Positions 37,007 to 46,582 are shown, counted from the stretch's first letter. The stretch is 64,000 nt of DNA from Bacillota bacterium (GCA_023415205.1 JAEZLR010000022.1:62001-126000), one strand, 5' to 3'. The notes: a model not told the origin generated them from the sequence alone. Made by a program: numbers and translations.

Positions 37007-38614
37007 ATGGATAGTCAGGATTATTTCGTGAAAGAACAGCTTCTAAACGGATGGACTTCCCTTGGCATTGAACTGGGCTCCACCCGTATTAAAGCAGTAC
37101 TGATTGGACGCGATCATAAAACAATTGCCTCCGGCAGCTATGACTGGGAAAACAGCCTGGAGAACGGAATATGGACCTACTGTCTGTCCGATGTATGGAC
37201 AGGATTACAGTCTGCTTATGGGCATCTTGCCGCACAGGTAAAAGAAAAATATGGTGTTACCCTTAAGACCATCGGCTCGATAGGTTTTTCCGGGATGATG
37301 CACGGATATTTACCTTTCGATAGAAATGGCCAACAATTAGTTCCGTTTCGGACATGGCGCAATACAATGACGGAGCAGGCTGCGGCTAAGCTAACGGACC
37401 TCTTTGGGTTCAATGTGCCGCAACGCTGGAGTATCGCCCATCTCTACCAAGCTATGCTGAAGGGTGAGGAGCATGTGAAAGACATTGCATTTCTTACCAC
37501 CTTATCGGGCTATGTACATTGGAAGCTGACTCAGCAAAGAGTATTGTGTGTGGGCGAAGCTTCGGGTATGTTCCCAATAGACAACAGCACAGGCGATTAC
37601 AGTGCTCCGATGATGGATAAATTTGATGCGCTGATTAAAGCACAGAATCTTCCCTGGCGCTTACCCAATATCCTACCCAAGGTTTTAAACGCCGGAGACA
37701 TGGCGGGTACGTTAACCTTGGAAGGTGCTCTTTTATTGGACCCCAGCGGCACCTTGCAGCCCGGTATTCCCTTATGTCCACCTGAAGGTGACGCCGGCAC
37801 AGGGATGATCGCTACCAACAGCATTCGTGTTCGCACGGGAAATGTGTCGGCGGGCACTTCAATATTCGCGATGCTGGTTCTTGAAAAGGAATTATCCCAG
37901 GTCTACCCGGAGATTGATAGGGTGACAACACCCCATGGCAACCCTGTGGCAATGGTACACTGCAACAATTGCACGTCGGACTTGGACGCGTGGGTGAAAG
38001 TCTTCCGGGAGGCCATAAATTCAGCCGGACTAGATATTCCAAAACCGGCCCTATATGACATGCTCTATTATAAGGCCCTTGAAGGGGATAAGGACTGTGG
38101 AGGTCTTTTGAATTACAACTATTACTCGGGTGAGCCTGTGACTTTAATGGAAGAAGGACGCCCCCTATTTTTGCGATTGCCCGAGGCAACCTTCACGTTA
38201 GCCAACTTCATGCGTGCACAGCTCTTTTCCTGTATGGCTACCCTTAAGCTGGGTATGGATATTTTATTTAACAATGAGCATCTTCGGCTAGAACAGCTCA
38301 TGGGCCATGGCGGTCTTTTTAAGACTAAGGGTGTCGCTCAAAAACTGATGGCCGGCGCTTTAAATGTACCGGTATCAGTAATGGAAACCGCAGGGGAGGG
38401 CGGCCCTTGGGGAATGGCCGTATTAGCTAGGTATATGAAGAGTAAAGCCCAGGATGAATCATTGGAGGCCTATTTGGAAAACAGAGTGTTTACAGGTGCC
38501 GACTGTGAACGGCTAGAACCCCAAGAGGCAGACATAAAAGGTTTTCAGCTTTATATGGACAGATATGTAAAAGGGCTTGAAGTAGAGAAGGCTGCCATCA
38601 AAGCTGTTAAGTAA
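37007..38614 (+). CDS. araK: FGGY-family L-ribulokinase (AraK-like)
   Basis: 535 residues from ATG 37007 with GGGAGG upstream. N-terminal FGGY ATP-fold (LGIELGSTRIKAVLIG) and C-terminal half with GNVSAGTSIFAML and MGHGGLFKTKGVAQKLMAG. It is annotated in many genomes as xylulokinase-like, but it stands in the place of AraB between AraR and AraA and matches the form of the non-orthologous clostridial ribulokinase AraK. Reaction: L-ribulose to L-ribulose-5-phosphate with ATP. A xylulokinase role is possible but less likely. Confidence 0.8.
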   Translation: MDSQDYFVKEQLLNGWTSLGIELGSTRIKAVLIGRDHKTIASGSYDWENSLENGIWTYCLSDVWTGLQSAYGHLAAQVKEKYGVTLKTIGSIGFSGMMHGYLPFDRNGQQLVPFRTWRNTMTEQAAAKLTDLFGFNVPQRWSIAHLYQAMLKGEEHVKDIAFLTTLSGYVHWKLTQQRVLCVGEASGMFPIDNSTGDYSAPMMDKFDALIKAQNLPWRLPNILPKVLNAGDMAGTLTLEGALLLDPSGTLQPGIPLCPPEGDAGTGMIATNSIRVRTGNVSAGTSIFAMLVLEKELSQVYPEIDRVTTPHGNPVAMVHCNNCTSDLDAWVKVFREAINSAGLDIPKPALYDMLYYKALEGDKDCGGLLNYNYYSGEPVTLMEEGRPLFLRLPEATFTLANFMRAQLFSCMATLKLGMDILFNNEHLRLEQLMGHGGLFKTKGVAQKLMAGALNVPVSVMETAGEGGPWGMAVLARYMKSKAQDESLEAYLENRVFTGADCERLEPQEADIKGFQLYMDRYVKGLEVEKAAIKAVK

Positions 38615-38678
38615 ACAATACTTTTTAATAGAGCAGAGGCTCTTTTCAACATTATTTTGAGTTGAGACAAGGAGATGG

Positions 38679-40160
38679 ATGGGTATGAAAATTAAAAATT
38701 ATGAGTTCTGGTTTGTCGTGGGAAGCCAATTCCTATATGGCCCGGAGGTTCTGGATACAGTGGCCCAGCGAGCTTATGAGATGGCGGAGAAAATGAATGC
38801 CTCGGGTAATCTTCCTTGTAAGCTTGTATATAAGGCAACGGTCAAGACCAACGAGGAAATAACGAGAATTGTGAAGGAAGCCAACTATGCGGACCATTGC
38901 GCGGGTGTTGTGGCCTGGTGCCATACCTTCAGCCCCTCTAAAATGTGGATAAATGGTTTCGCGTTACTCAATAAACCCTACTGTCATCTGGCCACCCAAT
39001 ACAATAGGGAGATTCCCAATCAAGAGATAGATATGAATTTTATGAACTTGAATCAGGCCGCCCACGGAGATAGGGAGCATGGTTTTATCGCTGCCCGGAT
39101 GAGACTGCCGAGAAAGATCATCGCGGGCTACTGGCAGGATGAGGACATCCAAAAGAAGGTGGGGAGCTGGATGCGTGCCGCCATTGGGGTGGCCTTTAGC
39201 AGGCAGCTTAAGGTGATGCGTTTTGGGGATAACATGCGGGAAGTTGCCGTTACCGAGGGCGATAAGGTGGAGGTTCAGGCCAAGCTGGGATGGCAGGTGA
39301 ATACCTGGCCTGTGGGTGAGCTGGTGAGCGTTATGGAGGCGGTTACTCCTTCTGAAATTGATGCGCTGATGGATATATACGAGTCCCAATATACATTTGC
39401 CACTGACGATATAGAAACCATACGGTATCAGGCCCGGGCTGAAATTGCAATGGGCAAGCTGTTGGATGCTGAAGGCTGTCATGCCTTTACCAACACCTTT
39501 CAGGATTTGTACGGTATGAAGCAGCTCCCCGGCCTTGCCACTCAACATATGATGGCAGAGGGCTACGGCTACGGTGGCGAGGGCGACTGGAAGGTAGCCG
39601 CCATGACCGCAATCCTTAAGGCCATGAGCGAGGGCCAGTCCGGAGGAACCTCATTCATGGAGGATTATACCTATCATCTGGCCAAGGGGAATGAGTATAG
39701 TCTGGGTGCTCACATGCTGGAGGTGTGCCCTTCCCTAGCAGCCGAAAAGCCGCGTATTGAGGTTCATCCTCTGGGTATCGGCGACCGTGAGCCGCCGGCG
39801 CGGTTGGTGTTTGAGGGTCGCGAGGGGCCTGCCATTGTGGTTAGCCTGGTGGATATGGGCGGCCGCCTGAGACTCATCTGTAATGATGTACTATGCGTAA
39901 AGCCTATTATGGAGATGCCCCATCTACCGGTTGCCCGTGTTATGTGGAAACCCATGCCCGACCTTTCAACAGGCGTGGAGGCATGGATCACCGCAGGCGG
40001 CGCTCATCACACCGTATTGAGCTACGATGTAACCGCGGAACAAATGAAGGATTGGGCGCGTTTAATGGATATAGAGTTTGTACATATCAACAAGGATACG
40101 AAGGTGGATCATCTGGAGCATGATTTATTCCTCTCTGATCTTGCCTGGAAGCTGAAATGA
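38679..40160 (+). CDS. araA: L-arabinose isomerase
   Basis: 493 residues, usual length. KNYEFWFVVGSQFLYGPEVL at the start, WCHTFSPSKMWI, and MAEGYGYGGEGDWK are family signatures; Glu, Glu, His, His metal ligands are expected in those blocks. AAGGAG precedes two in-frame ATGs (38679 and 38685). Converts L-arabinose to L-ribulose. Part of the araK-araA-araD operon with a 64-base gap before it that holds a small GAGC-AGAG-GCTC hairpin. Confidence 0.95.
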   Translation: MGMKIKNYEFWFVVGSQFLYGPEVLDTVAQRAYEMAEKMNASGNLPCKLVYKATVKTNEEITRIVKEANYADHCAGVVAWCHTFSPSKMWINGFALLNKPYCHLATQYNREIPNQEIDMNFMNLNQAAHGDREHGFIAARMRLPRKIIAGYWQDEDIQKKVGSWMRAAIGVAFSRQLKVMRFGDNMREVAVTEGDKVEVQAKLGWQVNTWPVGELVSVMEAVTPSEIDALMDIYESQYTFATDDIETIRYQARAEIAMGKLLDAEGCHAFTNTFQDLYGMKQLPGLATQHMMAEGYGYGGEGDWKVAAMTAILKAMSEGQSGGTSFMEDYTYHLAKGNEYSLGAHMLEVCPSLAAEKPRIEVHPLGIGDREPPARLVFEGREGPAIVVSLVDMGGRLRLICNDVLCVKPIMEMPHLPVARVMWKPMPDLSTGVEAWITAGGAHHTVLSYDVTAEQMKDWARLMDIEFVHINKDTKVDHLEHDLFLSDLAWKLK

Positions 40161-40170
40161 GGTAAGGACA

Positions 40171-40863
40171 GTGCTAGAAAAACTAAAAACAACAGTTTAT
40201 GAAGCCAATATGGAATTAGTACGTCACAAGCTGGTCACTTTTACCTGGGGCAATGTTTCCGGTATAGACCGTGAGAAGGGGCTTATGGTGATTAAGCCCT
40301 CCGGTGTTGAGTATGAGGCCTTAACACCGGATAAGATGGTGGTCGTGGACTTGAACGGAAAGCGTGTAGAGGGGGATTTGAACCCCTCTTCGGATACCGA
40401 CACCCATATCGAGCTCTACAAAGCTTTCCCGGAGATAGGGGGTATCGTACATACCCACAGTACCTATGCCGTGGCGTGGGCTCAAGCGGGTCAGGATATA
40501 CCCTGTTACGGAACGACGCATGCTGATTATTTCTATGGGCCCGTGCCCTGCACCCGAGCCCTGACACAACAGGAAACAGAAGAAAGCTATGAAAAAAATA
40601 CAGGTAAGGCAATTGTAGAAACCTTTATATCAAGAGGTATCAATCCTTTATTTGTTCCGGGTGTAATTTGCCAGAATCACGGCCCCTTTACCTGGGGGAA
40701 GGATCCGAATCAGTCCGTTTACCACGCCGTTGTGCTGGAGGAGATTTCAAAAATGTCCGCGATTACGCGGAGCATTAATGTTGAAGTATCCTCGGCCCCC
40801 AAGCATATCCAGGATAAGCATTTCATGCGTAAACATGGCCCCAAGGCCTATTATGGTCAGTAA
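40171..40863 (+). CDS. araD: L-ribulose-5-phosphate 4-epimerase
   Basis: 230 residues from a GTG start with GAGGT upstream, ten bases after araA. Class II aldolase fold: TWGNVSGIDRE, KPSGVEYEAL, SSDTDTHIELYKAFPEIGGIVHTHS with the zinc His pair, and CQNHGPFTWGKD. Converts L-ribulose-5-phosphate to D-xylulose-5-phosphate, feeding the pentose phosphate or phosphoketolase route. Last gene of the ara catabolic operon. Confidence 0.95.
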   Translation: MLEKLKTTVYEANMELVRHKLVTFTWGNVSGIDREKGLMVIKPSGVEYEALTPDKMVVVDLNGKRVEGDLNPSSDTDTHIELYKAFPEIGGIVHTHSTYAVAWAQAGQDIPCYGTTHADYFYGPVPCTRALTQQETEESYEKNTGKAIVETFISRGINPLFVPGVICQNHGPFTWGKDPNQSVYHAVVLEEISKMSAITRSINVEVSSAPKHIQDKHFMRKHGPKAYYGQ

Positions 40864-40893
40864 AAATAAATCATCCCGCCTTTAGCTGAGGAT

Positions 40894-40907
40894 CAGGTCA
40901 TGACCTG
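40894..40907 (+). other. Perfect palindrome after araD
   Basis: CAGGTCATGACCTG followed by TTTCTTT. Either a weak terminator (5-base stem, 4-base loop) or a protein-binding site. The 324-base gap to the response regulator holds otherwise only the extended -10 promoter below. Confidence 0.35.
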
Positions 40908-40976
40908 TTTCTTTACGCTCACATAACATGCTTTCCATTATTTCCCGCAATCCTTCTTCCCTGTGGAAGTATCCTT

Positions 40977-40985
40977 TGGTATAAT
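40977..40985 (+). promoter_or_regulatory. Extended -10 promoter of the two-component/sugar operon
   Basis: TGGTATAAT: a TGn extension on a consensus TATAAT, without a clear -35 box. The start codon of the response regulator is 200 bases downstream. Confidence 0.5.
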
Positions 40986-41187
40986 AAAATCACTCATTAA
41001 TGCAACTCATAATAAGCTACCTTTGAATGAGTTTAATAATGTACCCCATGAAATTTAAAAGCATTTCTAGCTACTGGATTCCCACGCATATCATAGCCGC
41101 TAGTTGATCGACAGCTTGATGCGAACAGATGATTTTTTGTCCGGAAATAGATTGACACCCAAATATTCATTAGAAGGGAAGACACAG

Positions 41188-42804
41188 ATGTTTAAGGTCT
41201 TTCTTGTCGAGGATGAAATTGTGGTACGCGAAGGCATACGCAAAAACATCCTTTGGGAGCAGTATGGCTTTTTTTATGCTGGCGATGCTCCTGACGGAGA
41301 GCTGGCGTTGCCCCTGATTCGCCAGATACAGCCGGATCTTCTTATCACGGATATTAAAATGCCCTTCATGGACGGACTTGCGTTGATTGAACTGGTCCGA
41401 AAGGAGCTACCAAGGACGAAAATCGTCATCATCAGCGGATATGACGATTTTTCCTATGCACAGCAAGCCATCCGAATAGGGGTGGAGCAATATTTGCTTA
41501 AGCCCATCATCAAGGAAAAAATGGTGGAAGTCCTAGTTGATTTAAAGAATAAAATGGAAGCCGATCAACGGCAACAGGAATACATAGAGAGCTTTCGTCG
41601 GGAGGCCCAGGAATACGAGAATTTCTCTCGTAGAAGATTTTTTGAGCAAATTGTCACCGGGGGCTTAAGCGTATCGGAGATTTCTGAAACCGCCAAGGCC
41701 ATGGGCATCAATGTAAATGCCCCCTTCTACAATATTGTTCTTTTTTCTCTGAGCGGTGCCGAATATGACGGAAGTGCACCGGAAAGCTATACGGATGCTC
41801 TTGCTGTGGTACAGGAAAAGGTCACACAATTTATCCTTGGCCAACCCCAACTGATCTTGTTCCGGTGGAACATCACCACCTACGCCATTCTGGTAAAGGG
41901 GATGCATGAAGATATTATAGCGCGAACCTCCGAATGCATCGAGAACATCCGAAACCACTGTACCTTAGCCGGAGGCGACGTGGGCTGGCATATCGCATGC
42001 GGCACGCCCATATCGCGGCTCAATGCCATTCCCATCTGCTTTGCTGAGGCAAGCCGCATTTTATCCTATCGGTATTTATGCCCGGAGGAGCATATCCTGT
42101 CTGAAGCGAGTATTGGGGATTTCCGAAAAATGAATGGCTCGGGAACGGAAAAAGGAAAAAAGGAAATCAATCAAGAGTGTGTCCGTAACTTTTTAAGCAG
42201 CGGAGCGGAAGAAGAAATTGACCGCTTTATCGATCAACTTATGCAAAGTGCCGGAGATGAAGCTGTTTCTCTGCCCTTGTTCTGCAGGTATCTGACCATG
42301 ACGATTTATTTTGCGGCGGTAAAGTACCTGGACTCCATTGGCTGCCATGCGGATAGCTTTTGGTCCCTAGAGCTTCGGCCCAATGACGACACAACCTCCC
42401 CGGAGGAAGTGCGCCAGTACGCCCGCCGAGTTATGGGGCAGGCCATCGAGCTTCGCGACAGGGAAAGCGCAAAGCAACAGCGGGACCTGCTTAAAAAAGC
42501 CATGGGGTTTATCGATGAACACTATAAGGAGGAGTCCATTTCCCTGGATAGGGTGGCCAAAAAGGTCAACATCAGCCCTAATTACCTTTCTGCCATATTC
42601 AGCCAGGAGGCAGGACAAACCTTCATCGATTATCTTACCAGTAAGCGGATTGAAGAGGCGAAACGCATGCTTCGCCAAACGGATAGGCGTTCCAACGAAA
42701 TTGCCTTCGCCGTCGGGTATAAGGACCCTCATTATTTCAGCTTTGTCTTTAAAAAAGTTGTAGGTTTAACACCTAGCGACTATCGAAGGGGTATCAAACA
42801 GTGA
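41188..42804 (+). CDS. Response regulator, YesN-like (receiver plus AraC helix-turn-helix)
   Basis: 538 residues from ATG 41188 after an AAGGGAAG site; the open frame from 41104 lacks one. Receiver domain at 1-120 with phospho-acceptor Asp55 (LLITDIKMPFMDG) and Lys in LLKPI; a middle region of some 300 residues; and a C-terminal AraC domain (ISLDRVAKKVNISPNYLSA, GYKDPHYFSFVFKK). It would activate the sugar importer genes that follow. Overlaps the kinase gene by four bases. Confidence 0.92.
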   Translation: MFKVFLVEDEIVVREGIRKNILWEQYGFFYAGDAPDGELALPLIRQIQPDLLITDIKMPFMDGLALIELVRKELPRTKIVIISGYDDFSYAQQAIRIGVEQYLLKPIIKEKMVEVLVDLKNKMEADQRQQEYIESFRREAQEYENFSRRRFFEQIVTGGLSVSEISETAKAMGINVNAPFYNIVLFSLSGAEYDGSAPESYTDALAVVQEKVTQFILGQPQLILFRWNITTYAILVKGMHEDIIARTSECIENIRNHCTLAGGDVGWHIACGTPISRLNAIPICFAEASRILSYRYLCPEEHILSEASIGDFRKMNGSGTEKGKKEINQECVRNFLSSGAEEEIDRFIDQLMQSAGDEAVSLPLFCRYLTMTIYFAAVKYLDSIGCHADSFWSLELRPNDDTTSPEEVRQYARRVMGQAIELRDRESAKQQRDLLKKAMGFIDEHYKEESISLDRVAKKVNISPNYLSAIFSQEAGQTFIDYLTSKRIEEAKRMLRQTDRRSNEIAFAVGYKDPHYFSFVFKKVVGLTPSDYRRGIKQ

Positions 42805-44243
42805 GCGCAAGTATCCGGCGGGCGGACAAAAAAATGACCATGTGGAGCAAGCTCTGGAAGATCATCCTGATCGTTGCACTACCGCTGATGATCGTTATCA
42901 TCGCGATTGCATTCATCGGCACAGGGTATGCCCTGCGATATAATGCGATCCTGAACAATGTTACCACGGCCTCGGATTTTAACCAGAATTTTAAGGACGA
43001 TGTTGATCTTAAAATGTATTATTACGTCATAGACAGCCAGTATTCAGAAGGCCTTCCCACAAAAGAGGTAAAGTTCGCTAAGACCATTGCACAAATACTG
43101 ATGGATACGACGACGAAAAAGGATAGCCTCCGAGCCATAAGCAGTGTGATGAACCTGTGTAACGATCTTGAGGAAAAGATGCAGCAGATTGCGAAAACCA
43201 AGGAATACGACGCTCGTGTGGATCAACTGGAGAAAAATATCTACATCCTGACGGATCTGATTCAAAGATACATGAACACCTATCTTTATTATGAAGCCGC
43301 GCATCTTAAGGCCCTGCAGTCGACCATGATCGGTAACATGCTTGTTTTGATGGGTGCTATCGTGGTTTCGTCGCTGGTGCTGCTCTATTTCCTTTTGACG
43401 AAATCGAGAAAACTCAGCCATAGGATTGTGGACCCCATCGACAGAATATGTGAACGCCTGGAGTCGATTGGCAAGGGAAGCCTGATGGTGTGTGAACCGA
43501 TACAGGCCGATGTGGAGGAAGTGCAGCTTCTCTCCGATGGTATTGAGAAGATGGTTGGGCATCTGAAACGGCAGATTGACAAGAACGCCGAACAGGAAAA
43601 GCAGCGTCGACGCACCGAGTTGGCGTTACTTCAGGCCCAGGTCAATCCACACTTTCTGTATAACACCCTGGACACCATCATATGGTTGATTGAATCGGGG
43701 GAAATCATGGAAGCCGTCAAGATGGTCGGAAGCCTCTCAAATTATTTCCGCTTTTCCTTAAGCCGCGGGAAAAATGTCATCACCTTGGCAGAGGAGGAGC
43801 AGCACATTCGAAGCTATCTGGAAATCCAACAGATGCGTTACCGGGATCTGATGGACTATGATATCGCCATTCCGGATCATCTAAAAAGCTTCATTCTGCC
43901 GAAGCTCACCCTACAGCCCCTGGTGGAGAATGCGCTGTATCACGGCTTAAAGAACAGGCGACGTAAAGGCTTTATCCATTTGACCGGCAGAGCCCAGAAT
44001 GAGGCCCTGATTTTAGAGGTGGTGGACGACGGGCCAGGAATGACTGAGGAACGACTCAACGAGGTACGGGCCTCTTTGAGAGAGGGTAAGCGGGAAGGGT
44101 TTGGGCTAAGGACGGTGCACCAGAGAATTCAGATACTGTTTGGAGGGGAATACGGTTTAGAGGTGGAAAGCCTGCCGGATATAGGCACAAGGATCATAGT
44201 GACGATTCCCATGAAGACCAGCGATAAGGAGATAGCGATATGA
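42801..44243 (+). CDS. Sensor histidine kinase, YesM/LytS-like
   Basis: 480 residues from a GTG that overlaps the regulator stop (GTGA). TM1 near 18-40 and TM2 near 172-200 enclose only about 130 mostly helical extracellular residues, with no evident ligand-binding fold. HAMP-like segment, then the His_kinase block LLQAQVNPHFLYNTL with His284, and an ATP-binding domain ending VVDDGPGM and REGFGLRTVHQRI. The small sensor region and the coupled binding-protein gene point to ligand sensing through that lipoprotein. Confidence 0.9.
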   Translation: MSASIRRADKKMTMWSKLWKIILIVALPLMIVIIAIAFIGTGYALRYNAILNNVTTASDFNQNFKDDVDLKMYYYVIDSQYSEGLPTKEVKFAKTIAQILMDTTTKKDSLRAISSVMNLCNDLEEKMQQIAKTKEYDARVDQLEKNIYILTDLIQRYMNTYLYYEAAHLKALQSTMIGNMLVLMGAIVVSSLVLLYFLLTKSRKLSHRIVDPIDRICERLESIGKGSLMVCEPIQADVEEVQLLSDGIEKMVGHLKRQIDKNAEQEKQRRRTELALLQAQVNPHFLYNTLDTIIWLIESGEIMEAVKMVGSLSNYFRFSLSRGKNVITLAEEEQHIRSYLEIQQMRYRDLMDYDIAIPDHLKSFILPKLTLQPLVENALYHGLKNRRRKGFIHLTGRAQNEALILEVVDDGPGMTEERLNEVRASLREGKREGFGLRTVHQRIQILFGGEYGLEVESLPDIGTRIIVTIPMKTSDKEIAI

Positions 44244-45232
44244 AAAAAAGGCTTGTGATTGCCCTATGTCTGACCGTTCTGCTATGTGGCTGCGTAAAAG
44301 AAGTACAGCCGGTGGCGGGGACCTCTGAGGACAAGCTTATAGTGGTGGGTTTCTCCCAGGTGGGTGCCGAATCGGAGTGGCGGGTGGCCAACACCGAGAG
44401 CATGAAGGCTACCCTCACCGAAGAGAACGGGTACGTGCTGATCTATGAAGATGCCCGGCAGGAGCAGGAAAACCAGATTAGGGCGATCCGCACCTTTATT
44501 CAGCGGGGGGTGGATTATATCGTGTTCTCTCCAAAGGTGGAAACGGGCTGGAATTCCATTCTTCAGGAGGCGAAGGAAGCCAGTATACCGGTGATCGTCA
44601 CTGACCGCTACATTGAACCGGGGGTCGAGGGCCTATATACGGCCTATATCGGCTCTGACTTTTATCAGGAGGGTGAAAAAGCCGTCAAATGGCTGGAGGA
44701 TTTGATGGAAAAGCAGGGGAGAATGGAGAAACCTCTCCGGATTGTACATATCCAGGGAACGATGGGCTCCTCTGCACAGATGGGCCGTACCCATGCGCTG
44801 GAGCAGGCCATCAAAAAGCATTCCAACTGGGAGCTGGTGGCTCAGGAGTGCGGTGATTTCACCAGGGCCAAGACCTATGAGGTTATGGGCTCCATATTGG
44901 AAAAGACCACCGATATCGACGTGGTTTATTGTGAGAACGACGGCGAGGCGCTTGGCGCCATCGACGCCATGGAAGAGGCAGGACTTGTGTGTAATGCCGA
45001 CGAGGGTGTCATTGTCATTTCCTTCGACGCCACAAGGCTTGGACTCGAATATTGCCTGGCGGGGAAAATTGCGCTGGATGTAGAATGTAACCCCTTGCAA
45101 GGCCCCTATGTTGACGATATCATCCAAAAGCTTGAACGTGGGGAACCTATTGAGCGCGAAAAATATATCGAAGAGGCCCAGTTCGATTGCTTTACCATCA
45201 CCCAGCAAATGATTGATGACAGGGGCTATTGA
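44240..45232 (+). CDS. Sugar-binding lipoprotein coupled to the sensor kinase
   Basis: 330 residues, ATG overlapping the kinase stop by four bases (ATGA). Signal peptide with lipobox LLCGC. Type I periplasmic binding fold of the ribose/galactofuranose class: VVGFSQVGAESEWRVANTES, YIVFSPKVETGW, VIVTDRYI and VIVISFDATRLGLEY. It is paralogous to the YtfQ-like protein encoded next (45458), but belongs to the signal operon. Most likely it presents the sugar to the histidine kinase rather than to the permease. Confidence 0.85.
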   Translation: MKKRLVIALCLTVLLCGCVKEVQPVAGTSEDKLIVVGFSQVGAESEWRVANTESMKATLTEENGYVLIYEDARQEQENQIRAIRTFIQRGVDYIVFSPKVETGWNSILQEAKEASIPVIVTDRYIEPGVEGLYTAYIGSDFYQEGEKAVKWLEDLMEKQGRMEKPLRIVHIQGTMGSSAQMGRTHALEQAIKKHSNWELVAQECGDFTRAKTYEVMGSILEKTTDIDVVYCENDGEALGAIDAMEEAGLVCNADEGVIVISFDATRLGLEYCLAGKIALDVECNPLQGPYVDDIIQKLERGEPIEREKYIEEAQFDCFTITQQMIDDRGY

Positions 45233-45457
45233 TGCTTTTTCTTTTCATGGACGGTTGTTTTTTTACTGTAAATGTCCGAAATATTACGGTTTATTAATCT
45301 GCAATTCAGAATAAAAATTGTAGAGGGTTCACTATTTAATCGAGATGGTTGGAATTCTTACGGGGTTCTTCCGCAGATGTTGTATTAAAATATTCCCCAT
45401 GCATAATAAAAATGTACGTACCTTTTGCACTCAAATTAAGAAAGGGGAATAAGGAAA

Positions 45458-46441
45458 ATGAAAAAAATCTTAGCGGTTCTCTTGGTTGTCGCACTGGCAT
45501 TAGGAATGGTGGCATGCGGCTCATCGCAAACTGGGACAGACAAATCTTCCAAGCTGATTACTGTTGGCTTTGCACAGTGCAAAGCAGACGAATCTGACTG
45601 GCGTAAGGCAAACACCAAGTCCGTGCAGGAAGCTCTCAGTGAGGCAAACGGCTTCAAGCTTATTCTGGCTGACTCCAACAACGACGCTGCAAAGCAGGTC
45701 GCTGACGTTCAGGGTTTTATCGATCAGGAAGTTGATTACATAATTATCGCCGCAGTTAATGCTGATGGTTGGGACACCGTTCTTGCTAATGCCAAGAAAG
45801 CCGGAATAAATGTTATTCTGATGGACCGTACCATCAATGCCAGTGAAGATCTTTACACCTGCTGGCTCGGCGGCGGCTTCTACGATGAAGGCGTCAAGGC
45901 TACTGACTGGATTGCCAAGAGGTTTACCGGTGATCAGACGGTCAATATCGTCAATCTTCAGGGACAGTTGGGCGCTTCTGCCCAGGTAGGCCGTAGCAAG
46001 GCTCTTGAAGATGCTATTGCCAAAAACAGTAACTGGAAGCTGCTTGCGCAGCAGACAGGTGAATGGAGCACCGACAAGGCAAAGGAAATTATGGCTTCCT
46101 GGATTAAGCAGTACGGCGACGATATCCATTGTGTTTATGCCGAAAACGACAATATGGCTGACGGCGCAATTCAGGCCCTCACAGAGGCTGGTAAAAAGGT
46201 CGGCGGGAAAGACGGCATAGCCATCATTTCCTTCGATGCCAACAGAGCCTATCTCCAAATGACATTGGAAGGCAAAATCAACTGTAACGTTGAATGTAAT
46301 CCTCTGCTTGGACCGGGTGTTGCCGCGATTATCAAAAAGATCGAGGGCGGCGGAACTCCTAACAAGAAAGAGTCCGTTGAAGAGACCGCATTCTATTATG
46401 ACACCATTACCCAGGAAATCATTGACGCTCGTCCGTATTAA
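45458..46441 (+). CDS. Sugar ABC transporter substrate-binding lipoprotein, YtfQ-like
   Basis: 327 residues, lipobox MVACG. Blocks ITVGFAQCKADESDWRKANT, YIIIAAVNADGWDTVL, NVILMDRTINASED and AIISFDANRAYLQMTLEGK match the galactofuranose-binding YtfQ group of family CUT2. AAGGGG lies upstream. Substrate probably a furanose sugar; L-arabinose is inferred from the ara genes. The 225-base leader before it is AT-rich and shows no definite element. A strong hairpin follows the gene. Confidence 0.9.
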   Translation: MKKILAVLLVVALALGMVACGSSQTGTDKSSKLITVGFAQCKADESDWRKANTKSVQEALSEANGFKLILADSNNDAAKQVADVQGFIDQEVDYIIIAAVNADGWDTVLANAKKAGINVILMDRTINASEDLYTCWLGGGFYDEGVKATDWIAKRFTGDQTVNIVNLQGQLGASAQVGRSKALEDAIAKNSNWKLLAQQTGEWSTDKAKEIMASWIKQYGDDIHCVYAENDNMADGAIQALTEAGKKVGGKDGIAIISFDANRAYLQMTLEGKINCNVECNPLLGPGVAAIIKKIEGGGTPNKKESVEETAFYYDTITQEIIDARPY

Positions 46442-46488
46442 TGGGCATGTAGTCATGTAAACAGCAATTTAGAGCAGTTTGATATTTG

Positions 46489-46519
46489 GTTCGGGGAGGT
46501 TTCTAAGATCTCCCCGAAC
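46489..46519 (+). promoter_or_regulatory. Strong intercistronic stem-loop after the YtfQ-like gene
   Basis: Perfect 10-base stem GTTCGGGGAG (46489-46498) with CTCCCCGAAC (46510-46519), 11-base loop, followed by A-rich not T-rich sequence. Same position and strength as the hairpin at 5356 after the other binding-protein gene; probably keeps binding-protein mRNA in excess over the membrane components. Confidence 0.7.
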
Positions 46520-46582
46520 TTAAAAAACGATCATCCCAGCATAATAGTCAAATAGCAGCTTCATTAAGGTGGGCGTTACTTT

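Noticed and set aside
45521..46456. 311-codon open frame antisense to the YtfQ-like gene
   Set aside because: It mirrors the real gene, has no ribosome site and its protein resembles nothing; the sense frame has clear family motifs.
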